Shown here one piece after another: positions 7,728 to 16,500 of a stretch of DNA of 64,000 nucleotides (position 1 is its first letter; each line of letters starts with the position of its first letter). Below the pieces are notes generated by a model. It saw nothing but the letters and a program-made list of their open reading frames with translations. It was not told where the DNA came from and did not search any database. This stretch comes from Methylocella silvestris (GTDB taxonomy: Bacteria; Pseudomonadota; Alphaproteobacteria; Rhizobiales; Beijerinckiaceae): contig NZ_PDZR01000020.1 of NCBI RefSeq assembly GCF_002891535.1, positions 1-64,000 on the forward strand, read 5' to 3'. The position numbers and the translations under genes are program-made.

Positions 7728-8807
7728 ATGTTACCCCAGGATGATCGAGCCGGAGCGCAAAATTCTGGTGAAACATACCTTGGCGACCAGTTCTTGGACC
7801 GTGTGCGCAGCAGCTATAGGCTTTCCCTGCGTACGGACGCCGTATCGAGCGACTCTATGTGGGTTCAAATTGGCGCCCTGCAAACTTCGGTGCATGAAGC
7901 GCTTCTGGCTCAGGACAATTCTTTATTAAGAGCGGCTTTTATTGATCCGTCTACTACAGACTTATATTATGGTGTAGATAATTTTGCTCGCTCAATTGTA
8001 GAACCCCTGGTCAATAGACCGGATCTTGAAGAAATTAAATCGCGAGCAGCCGAAGATGTACGAATTTCGATATTTCGTCTATCCGAGGCGGTGGGGGTGA
8101 GACGATGGCTACCGCTCGATTCTGCGCAAGCTTCAAATTATTATCCAGACGGCCATGAAGTAGCCCCTGACATTGACGATCTTCTATCAATTATCGCCAA
8201 GTTCATTGGGCTTGATATTCGTTTTCCAAATCCATTTATCGGTGAACTGGGCTTGAAAACTTCGAGAGGTCTTGCAAGCTATCGTGCAATCCAGGCGATT
8301 TACCAAACGCATCGTATCAATCAAGAACTGAATGGATCCGCGCGGAAGTCCGTTTTGGAGATTGGGCCCGGCATGGGGCGTACGGCATTCTACGCTAGAA
8401 AAGGTGGCATAGCGGCGTATTCGACGGTCGATCTTCCCCTCGGAGTTGTGGCGCAAGCCTGTTTTCTTGGCGCGACGCTCGGACCCGACGCCGTCTGGAT
8501 GATCGGCGATAGTCCGGCGCTCGCGGCTGAAAGGATATGCCTGTTTCCAAGCACCCATCCGCTGCCGGAGACGGAGAGATTTGGGCTCATCCTCAACGTC
8601 GATTCGATAACCGAGATGGGGGCAAGCGCCAGCGCCCGCTACGCAGAGTGGATCGCAAAGCGAGCCGATGTTTTTCTGTCGATTAATCATGAGGCGAATG
8701 CGGTGACAGTGGCAGATTTGGCTTCCCGTTTTTTCCCTTCGGCGGACTCCCGCCGGGTGATCTATTGGATGCGTCACGGCTACGCCGAGGAAGTGTTTCG
8801 TTTTTAG
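7728..8807 (+). CDS. Putative sugar O-methyltransferase
   Basis: The first two thirds have no motif I recognise with certainty; the rest is a SAM-dependent methyltransferase core (VLEIGPGMGRTAFYARK, then a TVDLP strand-2 end). The layout fits the putative sugar O-methyltransferase family found in lipopolysaccharide and capsule loci. The ATG at 7728 has a good ggaagg site seven bases upstream (7715-7720) and replaces an earlier in-frame ATG at 7641. Codons around 7900-8100 are clearly more AT-rich than in neighbouring core genes, a sign of acquisition. The methylated position is unknown. Confidence 0.72.
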   Translation: MLPQDDRAGAQNSGETYLGDQFLDRVRSSYRLSLRTDAVSSDSMWVQIGALQTSVHEALLAQDNSLLRAAFIDPSTTDLYYGVDNFARSIVEPLVNRPDLEEIKSRAAEDVRISIFRLSEAVGVRRWLPLDSAQASNYYPDGHEVAPDIDDLLSIIAKFIGLDIRFPNPFIGELGLKTSRGLASYRAIQAIYQTHRINQELNGSARKSVLEIGPGMGRTAFYARKGGIAAYSTVDLPLGVVAQACFLGATLGPDAVWMIGDSPALAAERICLFPSTHPLPETERFGLILNVDSITEMGASASARYAEWIAKRADVFLSINHEANAVTVADLASRFFPSADSRRVIYWMRHGYAEEVFRF

Positions 8808-8867
8808 GCTTCTATCGACTATCGTGCGACCGTTTGCCTGTCCTCGAATTCCAGCAGATGGGCGAAG

Positions 8868-11408
8868 ATGCGGGACCCCAACTGGCTCAAGAACAGGAAC
8901 CATCCTATGCTCTTCGGCAAGAGTCGGTCGTCCGGCGAACACGCGCGCTCGATCATTGAAAAATCCGGCATTTTTGATGAAGGCTGGTATCTGGAAACAT
9001 ATCCCGACGTGCGGGCGGAAGGCGTCGACCCTCTTGATCATTACATTCGGTTCGGCTCAGACGAAAATCGCAACCCCAATCTCCTGTTCGATGCCCTGTT
9101 CTACAAGCAGCAGGCGGCGTCAGGTGGGACAAATCCTCTTGTGCATTATATAACGACAGGAGAGAGAGCAGGGTTATCGCCCTCGATCTTTTTCCCTTTG
9201 CCTTGGTATTTGGCAAAATATCCCGACATAAAACAGGCTGGCGTATCCGCCCTAAGTCACTTTATGCTGTACGGGGCGAAAGAGCACAGGAATCCAAATC
9301 CGCTGTTCGATACAGCCTGGTTCATCCGGGAATTCAATTTGTCCCCGGATTTGGCGCCGTCGGCATTTCATTATTTCATGGCCAACTGGCGGACTGAAAA
9401 ACTAAGGCCAAATCCACTCTTTGATCCGTTATGGTATCTGAGCCGATACCCTGACGTTGCGCAGGCCGGCGTTGACCCATTTTTGCATTATTTAACCTCC
9501 GGAGGGCGTGAAGGCCGATCCCCCCATCCGCTCTTTGAAGCCGACTTTTATCTTGCGAGCTATCCGGACGTCTACCAGGCCGGGATTAACCCGCTTGCGC
9601 ATTACCTCGACCACGGCCGCTTCGAAGTTCGTAACGTCAATCGCTATTTCGATGCGACCTGGTATTTGACCAGCTACCCGGACGTCCAGCAGGCCAATCT
9701 TGACCCTGTTCGGCACTACATTGAACATGGAGCAAAAGAAGGCCGCAATCCATCGCCTCTTTTTGACTCGTCCTGGTATCTCGAAGCCTATCCGGACGTC
9801 GCCGCGACGGGCGTAAATCCCTTGCACCATTTTTTGGAATGCGGCAACCGCGAAGGGCGCGAACCGCTTGACCCAAATTTGACTTTTGCCAAGTACAATC
9901 TGGCAAAGACACAACGAAATGTTGTAGAAACCACCGAGATCGAAAGCCACATAGCGGTCATGACGTGGCGGCCCCGTTTCGCTATTGTCAGTCTGAACGA
10001 AATCGACGTTTTTTCCACGCCTTCCCTTAAGAATCAGCCCTACCCTTGCTGGGAGTTGGTCGAGGCGGATTCCCGCAGATTGGCGGATATAGAAGCCGAT
10101 TATTTAATATTTGTCGATGTGGCTGCCTCCTGCGACCGGCGGATGCTTTACGTCTATGCTTCATACATTATCGCCTATCCGGATGTTGATATTCTTTATT
10201 GTGATGCCGACTGTGTCAACACACAGGGGATGAATGAGCGCCCGTTCTTTAAACCCGATTGGAGCCCGGATTATCTTGAGGTGTTTAATTATATTGGCGC
10301 CGGCGCCTGCTACTCCCGTTCTTTAGTCCATAAACACTGGCCCGAGTCGCAATCCTATTATGACTTTGTGCTAAGGGCCGTGGAAGGCGAGAAAAAGATT
10401 CATCATCTCCGTGATATTCTGGTCCACCTGCGGTCGCCGACAGAGTTTTACACGGAGCAGAGCGAGGTAGAGCAGGCCTTGGCTGCACGCCTCCAGCGAA
10501 CCGGCAGGAATGGCGCAGCCGCGCGAATTGGCGGAACGGATTACTACAGGATCAACCTGAGGCGCGCGACGGCGCCGCTTGTCAGCGTGGTCATTCCTAC
10601 AGCAGGGAAAACGATCGACATTGAAGGGCAAAAAATTGACTTGATTGTGAATTGTATCGAGCAAATCTCGGCAAATAGCGCATACAAAAATCTTGAGTTT
10701 GTCATTGTAGATAATGGCGACCTTACTTTCCAACAAAGGCGGCGCCTTGCAGCATTTGGCGTCAAGCAGAGGGTTACCTATAGAGAACCCGTCTTTAACG
10801 TGTCGAAAAAACTCAATCTCGGCGCCCGTTACGCTTCCGGTGATTTTCTCTTGCTTATGAACGACGATATCGAACCGTTGACGACGGACTGGATCGAGAC
10901 TTTGCTGAACGAGTTTGACAAGCCTTGGGTCGGCGTTGTCGGCGCGAAGCTCCTCTTCCCCGCTGAATTGATTCAGCACGCCGGAGTGATCCTCCATGAC
11001 GGAAACCCCGACCATGTCCGAAAATTTTATCCACACGATGATGAAGGGTACTTTGGCAGCACATGCGCCAATCGCAACTATGTCGCGGTCACCGGCGCCT
11101 GCATGATGACAAGGACTGCGCTCTATCGCGAGGTCGGCGGGTACAATGAACATCTCGCGGTCAGCTACAATGACGTCGATTATTGCTTTAAGGTCCGTGA
11201 AGCTGGTTACACAGCGGTCTACGCCGCCGCCGCCGAACTAACGCATTTTGAGTCACAATCGCGGGCGCCGAAGCTCGATCTGTCGGAGGCGGATTATTTT
11301 CACAAGCGCTGGCGCCACATGCTCGCAAGAGATCCATTTTACAATGGGCAAATGCTATCCAGCGCGCCCCCCAATTACAAAATTGTGCATAGAACGCGGT
11401 CGTTTTAA
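8868..11408 (+). CDS. Large family 2 glycosyltransferase with eight N-terminal WYLxxYPDV repeats
   Basis: An 846-residue protein in three parts. Residues about 35-335 are eight 38-residue repeats of the form WYLxxYPDVxxAGxNPLxHYLxxG followed by xEGRxPxPLFD. Residues about 350-550 resemble the first half of double GT2 enzymes (YCDADC, then PFFKPDWSPDYLEVF). Residues about 560-800 are a GT-A GT2 domain with VSVVIPTAG, LLLMNDDIEPL (metal-binding Asp pair), VTGACMMTR and YNDVDYCFK. It probably adds a sugar to the glycan at the inner membrane face; no membrane segment is evident. The repeats may bind carbohydrate or partners. An ATG at 8907 is an alternative start. Confidence 0.85.
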   Translation: MRDPNWLKNRNHPMLFGKSRSSGEHARSIIEKSGIFDEGWYLETYPDVRAEGVDPLDHYIRFGSDENRNPNLLFDALFYKQQAASGGTNPLVHYITTGERAGLSPSIFFPLPWYLAKYPDIKQAGVSALSHFMLYGAKEHRNPNPLFDTAWFIREFNLSPDLAPSAFHYFMANWRTEKLRPNPLFDPLWYLSRYPDVAQAGVDPFLHYLTSGGREGRSPHPLFEADFYLASYPDVYQAGINPLAHYLDHGRFEVRNVNRYFDATWYLTSYPDVQQANLDPVRHYIEHGAKEGRNPSPLFDSSWYLEAYPDVAATGVNPLHHFLECGNREGREPLDPNLTFAKYNLAKTQRNVVETTEIESHIAVMTWRPRFAIVSLNEIDVFSTPSLKNQPYPCWELVEADSRRLADIEADYLIFVDVAASCDRRMLYVYASYIIAYPDVDILYCDADCVNTQGMNERPFFKPDWSPDYLEVFNYIGAGACYSRSLVHKHWPESQSYYDFVLRAVEGEKKIHHLRDILVHLRSPTEFYTEQSEVEQALAARLQRTGRNGAAARIGGTDYYRINLRRATAPLVSVVIPTAGKTIDIEGQKIDLIVNCIEQISANSAYKNLEFVIVDNGDLTFQQRRRLAAFGVKQRVTYREPVFNVSKKLNLGARYASGDFLLLMNDDIEPLTTDWIETLLNEFDKPWVGVVGAKLLFPAELIQHAGVILHDGNPDHVRKFYPHDDEGYFGSTCANRNYVAVTGACMMTRTALYREVGGYNEHLAVSYNDVDYCFKVREAGYTAVYAAAAELTHFESQSRAPKLDLSEADYFHKRWRHMLARDPFYNGQMLSSAPPNYKIVHRTRSF
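8970..9873 (+). repeat. Eight tandem 114-base coding repeats (WYLxxYPDV module)
   Basis: The aromatic start of each unit falls at residues 40, 78, 113, 151, 189, 227, 265 and 303 of the glycosyltransferase, giving a period of 38 residues with one shortened to 35. Units 2 and 4 are the most diverged (FYKQQ and WFIREF replace WYLxxYPDV). Divergence at DNA level shows that these are old duplications rather than recent slippage. Confidence 0.85.
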
Positions 11409-11469
11409 GCAATCTACAATGAGCGCCTACTAGCCGGTTCACAATTCCATTCCAAGGTGATAGATCGTC

Positions 11470-12264
11470 ATGAGCAGTGCAAAACCTGCAGTTCTTTACC
11501 TCGCTCGTGGTGCCGACAGCAATGCCGAGGCGAAATTCGCAGCTTTTGTCCGGTCATACTCGAATTTTCCCGCCGGCGTCGAGCACGATTTATTTATTGT
11601 CATGAAGGGTTTTGCCAGCACGTCAATGCTCCACTCGACAAAGGACGTGTTTAAGGGGCTCGCGCCTGTGTTTATCGAAGTAGACGATAATAGTTTCGAT
11701 ATTGGCGCCTACAGAGATACCTTGAAAACAATTCCGCATGAGCGCTTGTGTTTTCTCAACACCAATAGCGAAATATGCAGTGCGTCATGGCTATTGAAGC
11801 TTTGCGTCAATCTCGATCGGGACAACGTCGGGGTTGTCAGCGCGAGCGGCTCGTTCGAAAGCCTTTCGATGATGGGAAGGCGTTTCCCGGCATTCCCGAA
11901 TGTTCACATTCGTTCTAACGCCTTCCTGATGCATCGCAATCACTTCCTGGCCGTCGTCAGCAAGGCGAAGCTCAGCGCCAAATTGGACGCGTGGTTGCTT
12001 GAAAGCGGAGATTCCAGTTTCACGCGCTATGTGTTCTCGCTCGGCCTCGATGCTTTGATCGTTGGCAGAAACGGGCGCGGCTATTCATCGGCCTGGTGGA
12101 CGGCGAGCGACACGTTTCGGCAGGGCGAACAAAGCAATCTCCTGGTCAGCGACAATGTGACCCGAAGCTTCGATGACATGACCTGGTCCGATAAGGCAGA
12201 CGCGTGCCGTAGCGCCTGGGGCGATTATATCAATAACCCGGGCAACATTGTCGTTGCCGGGTAA
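11470..12264 (+). CDS. Uncharacterised glycan-cluster protein, possible glycosyltransferase-like
   Basis: A 264-residue soluble protein without a family I can name confidently. The layout (VLYLARGAD start, a central SASWLLKLCVNL, GVVSASGSFESLS, IRSNAFLMHRNHFL and a late SGDSSFTRYV) recalls the GT-A-like fold of RgpF-type rhamnan synthesis and other small polysaccharide glycosyltransferases, with FLNTNSEIC in the place of the usual DxD region. It follows the repeat-containing glycosyltransferase by 61 bases on the same strand, which supports a role in making or decorating the same polymer. Enzymatic activity is unproven. Confidence 0.5.
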   Translation: MSSAKPAVLYLARGADSNAEAKFAAFVRSYSNFPAGVEHDLFIVMKGFASTSMLHSTKDVFKGLAPVFIEVDDNSFDIGAYRDTLKTIPHERLCFLNTNSEICSASWLLKLCVNLDRDNVGVVSASGSFESLSMMGRRFPAFPNVHIRSNAFLMHRNHFLAVVSKAKLSAKLDAWLLESGDSSFTRYVFSLGLDALIVGRNGRGYSSAWWTASDTFRQGEQSNLLVSDNVTRSFDDMTWSDKADACRSAWGDYINNPGNIVVAG

Positions 12265-12464
12265 GAGGCGGCGCGAGTACGGAGAAAATGGCGATTTGGA
12301 TGACGCCTTCGGCGCTGGTGGTTCGGCGCCGAAGATGGCGGCGCGTCTTGGCCATAAGCGCGGTGAATTACTCATGCGCCGCTCCCGGGAGACGATTCGG
12401 CACGCTCCTAGGCATACACCCAAAATGGCTATAACTTTCTGATTCGGTAACGAGGCGGAGGAAT

Positions 12465-13256
12465 ATGTCCGAGACAGGGGAACCGCCGCCGGCCAGCGCG
12501 CTTGCGATTAACCTTGCGGTAATTCGCGCGATCCTGTTGCGCGATATAAATGTCCTCGTGGGGCCAAACGGCGTCGGCCTGCTCGTGCTGCTCCTGATGC
12601 CTCTTGGGCATCTTCTTGTAATTACGGTTATTTACAAAGTGCTCGGTCGGCTCGCGCCCGTCGGAATGGATGACACCGTCTATTACGGCATATCTATACT
12701 TCCGTTTGTAATGTTTGTTTATCCCTCGCGACAAATAATGATTGCAATTATCTCAAATAAATCACTTTTATATTTTAGCAGAGTTAAGACGTTCGACATT
12801 TTATACGCAAGAGTAACACTTGAAATTGTAACCGCAATCGTTGTTTTTGTTGTCGTAATGCTTGCTTTGTTAATATTTTCACGCGGATTTTCGCCCAGAG
12901 ATCCATCTGGATTCATTTTTGCGATTGGTGCAACAATCTATCTCGCGTGTTCGATCGGCATTATGAACGCCCTGCTGGCACAAGTCCTCCCTATCTGGTT
13001 TATGATTTTTAATCTCTGCGCACCTATCCTATGGATGATCTCCGGAATTATCTTTTTTCCGCCCGCCCTCCCGGACCAATATTCTTATTGGCTTGGTTTT
13101 AACCCATTACTTCATTGTGTGGAGTGGATACGATACGCCTACTACGAGGATTATCCGGAAAAGTGTCTGGACATCCCTTACATTTTCAGCTTCGCAACGG
13201 TGTGCCTTTTAGGGAGCTTGATTGGGGAAAGACTTTCCCGGGCCGCGCTTCGCTAG
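12465..13256 (+). CDS. ABC-2 type polysaccharide exporter permease (Wzm/KpsM family)
   Basis: A 263-residue inner-membrane protein with about six hydrophobic segments (for example LLVLLLMPLGHLLVITVIY and IVVFVVVMLALLIF) and the family ending in which ILWMISGIIFFPPALP precedes a NPLLHCVEWIRYAYY segment. Such permeases export finished O-antigen or capsule chains with an ATP-binding partner (Wzt/KpsT). No partner gene lies in the window; immediately downstream is an IS481 remnant. The ATG has ggagg well placed. The 12.7-12.9 kb part is strikingly AT-rich compared with core genes. Confidence 0.87.
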   Translation: MSETGEPPPASALAINLAVIRAILLRDINVLVGPNGVGLLVLLLMPLGHLLVITVIYKVLGRLAPVGMDDTVYYGISILPFVMFVYPSRQIMIAIISNKSLLYFSRVKTFDILYARVTLEIVTAIVVFVVVMLALLIFSRGFSPRDPSGFIFAIGATIYLACSIGIMNALLAQVLPIWFMIFNLCAPILWMISGIIFFPPALPDQYSYWLGFNPLLHCVEWIRYAYYEDYPEKCLDIPYIFSFATVCLLGSLIGERLSRAALR

Positions 13257-13313
13257 TTGTTTGATCTCGGCCTTTGATGGCGCGATTTTTTCTACCGAAT
13301 GGAAGGATGCGCT

Positions 13314-13546
13314 ATGGCTCCAGTTCTCCATGGGTGGCGCCACGACGACGACGGCCGCGCGTCGAGTAATACAAAATTGCCAGGAGAGCCTGAGGGCGCT
13401 GGCCAAACTGCGACGGGATCGACCAGAAGACCCTCCCCAAACGGAAGGAACGGACCTCGCCGGGCGATCTGCCGATCGGTTCGAAGGAGCCGAGGTCGAC
13501 GGTGCTCTCAGTTGAGGAGGAGGGGATCATTGTCGCCTTCACGCGC
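13314..13546 (+). pseudogene. IS481-family transposase remnant, N-terminal part with two frameshifts
   Basis: Joining three reading frames gives MAPVLHG, then GATTTTAARRVIQNCQESL continuing to ALAK, then GIDQKTLPKRKERTS and EPRSTVLSVEEEGIIVAF. This order matches the N-terminal helix-turn-helix region of IS481-type transposases known from Rhizobiales, whose next part (the RHTLLPLDD region and the DDE domain) is missing. The remnant is therefore truncated as well as frameshifted and cannot be active. It marks the right border of the polysaccharide cluster. Confidence 0.8.
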
Positions 13547-13598
13547 ATATGCACCGACGCGCCGGGCGGCGGGCGCTCTGCTGCCCAAACCGCGCCGG

Positions 13599-16500
13599 TC
13601 AGGCCGCGGGTTTAGCGTCGAGCCGTGCTCCAAAACGCGGTTCGATTCGCTTTTGCCGCAACAATTCGGCTGCCCGTTCCGCCTGAACTGGCTCGCTGTA
13701 ATAGAACCCTTGCACTTTCATCGGCAAGGGACCGGCCGTCAGCAGCGCGCGTTGCGCTTCGGTCTCCACGCCCTGGGCGACCACCTCCATGTTCAGTTCG
13801 CGCGCTATGGCAATAATCGCCCGCACCATCGCCAAACTGCCTGAATCAGATGTCGCAGACTCAATCACCGATCGCGGTATCTTCAGCCGGTTCACATGAT
13901 AAGTATTGAGATAGAAAAGCGATGAATATTGACTGCCAAACTCATCGATCGCGATCCGCACGCCGAACTGCTGAAGACGCTCAAGGACGTTATTTTGCAT
14001 TAAAGTGACATGGGCCAGCATCGCTTCGGTCACATCGAGCTCCAACGCCTTCGGTTCAAGGCGCCATTTCGCCAGGGTTTGCATAACGTCGTCAACCAAC
14101 TTGTCTCTGGTCTTGAGCTGACCCAGCGAGAGATTGACTGCGAGGGTTGGCGGAGCGATTGCGGCCTTTCGCCAGGCGCTCATTTGCTCGCAAGCATGGT
14201 CGAGCACCCAATGTCCGAGCGCGATAGAGGCGCCTGTCTTCTCTGCGATCGCCATGAAGTCAGCTGGTTTGAGGATGCCGTAACCGGGACGATTCCACCG
14301 GATCAGCGCTTCCATTCCGACGATTCGACATGTGGCGAGCTCCAGCTGGGGCTGGTAGTATAGTTCCATCTCGTCACGCTCGAGCGCACGCGCCAGATCT
14401 CCCCTGAGGGCGATTCGCTCGCGCGCCTCTTTGTCGAGTTCCTCGGAATGGAAGCGAAATTGATCGCGGCCTTCCTCCTTGGCGCGATAGAGCGCGAGAT
14501 CGGCTTGCTCCAGCATCTCCTTCGGCCCCAATACCTCGGAAGCGTAGGAGGCAATGCCGATGCTGACGGTGATCCGCAATTCGCTTTCGCCGAGTCGGTA
14601 AGGCGCCGTGAGTAGATCACGGATCGTCACCGCCAGGGCTGTTGCGCCCGAGAAATCCGTCAACTCCGTTTGCAGAATTGCGAATTCATCGCCACCCAAA
14701 CGCGCGGGAAGATCGGCTTCACGGCAACCGCTTTTCAGACGGCGCCCGACTGCCTGCAGCAGTAAATCGCCCATGCCATGGCCAAGCGTGTCGTTGATAT
14801 CCTTAAAGTGATCGAGATCAAGATAAAGAACGGCGAACGGGCTGGCGCCGCGCCTCGCGGCGGCGAAGGCTTGCTGGAGACGATCCATAAATGTCGCCCG
14901 ATTGGCCAGCCCGGTGAGGGAGTCAGTCCTGGCGAGCAAAACGATCTTCTCCGCCGCCTCCTTGCGCTCCGTGATATCGGTCATGGCGCCTTCGATTTCG
15001 AGCAGGCGCCCTGTGGTGTCGCGGACCGGCGTAACGTAGGTTTCGACCCAGCGATAAACGCCGTCGCGCCTCCGGAGCCGGAATTCGATGACAGAGGGGC
15101 CGGCGCCCTCCGTCGCTGCGGCCGCCTGAGCTTCCTGCACCTTCGTCACATCGTCTGGGTGCTGGAGGGTCTTGTAGAGCTCCGGAGAGGCGATCATTTC
15201 CGCCGGGTCATAGCCGAATTGGCTCACGTTATGCGAGACGTAGGTCATCGGCAGGGAAGGCTCGCCGCGCAGGCGAAAAAGCACCGTCGGACTTCTTTCG
15301 ATGATTGCGTTGGCATTCTTGAGTTGCGCAATGTAGCGCTCGCGCATTATCGAGCCGCCAATTAGATCGGCAACCGTCTGCAGGATGTCGACGTCGATCG
15401 AGGTCCATTCGCGCTCGGTCTTGCAATCGTCGAAGCCGATTCTTCCCCAGGATATTCCGTCGATGATCATGGGCACGTCCAGCATCGTGACGATCCCAAA
15501 GCGCGTAAACAGCGCCTTGGCCGCTCCATCCTTCATGGCGCGCGCCAGACCGGTGACGGCGCGCCCTTCGCCGAGCGGCGCCAGCCAGGGGTCCATCTCG
15601 AGCTCGGCCGGCGCCATTTGAGCGAAGGAGTTGTGATCGAGCAAATCAGGCGCGTTCGGCGAATTCCAGCTATAGCGGAGGACGGGAACAGGCGATTTCC
15701 CTTCCTGCTGCTTGGTCTCGACGATAAGGACCCGGTCGACGCGGGCTGCTTTTCCGATCGTCTCGAGCACCTTGGGGATCGCGTCCTTGATCGTCACGGC
15801 GTTCAGCAATTCGGCGGCTATGATCGATACCGCGCGGAGGAGTTCGCTGCGCAGTTGCAGCGTATCGGCAAGGCGCACACGCTCCGTGATGTCGCGCACG
15901 ATCGCGATCGAGCTCCAGGCGTCGCCGCGAGGGACCGCGGTAACCGAGAGCTCGATGGGAAATTCCGAGCCATCCTTGCGGAGACCGTGCAGTTCGACAG
16001 TTTTCCCCAGCGCGGCGCCTTTTCCCGTATGGCTGAAGCGCGCCAATTCCGCGTTCGCTTTTGCCCGATACCGTGCAGGGGTCAGCAGCTGGTGTACGCC
16101 GCGCCCGAGGATCTCCTTTTCGTTGTAGCCGAAGATGCGCTCCGCAGCCGGGTTCCAAAAATTCACATTGCCGTCAACATCGGCCTTGACAATCGCATCA
16201 TGAGCGTTGTCCGTCACGCGACGAAACCTTGCTTCGCTGTCGCGCAGGTTCGTCAACAATTGCCGGAGCTGCAAGGTATTTCGGCGGGAAATCCACACAT
16301 GAGTCATGATCGCCACGGTAAGGATCAGCCCCATCGCGGCAACCAATACGGCGCGTTCATGACCAGCCAGAAAGGATGCGGTTGGGATCGGCGTGACGAC
16401 CATCGTCCATCGGGTATCGGCGAGTGTAAGTTCGTTATTCCAATGTATTCCGGCTTCGAGTTCGCCGCGCGGCCTCGCCACAGCCGGCTCGGAACGCTGC

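Noticed and set aside
13299-13844. 181-codon plus-strand frame
   Set aside because: It is a mixture of the frameshifted IS481 remnant and antisense of the GGDEF-EAL gene end, not one protein.
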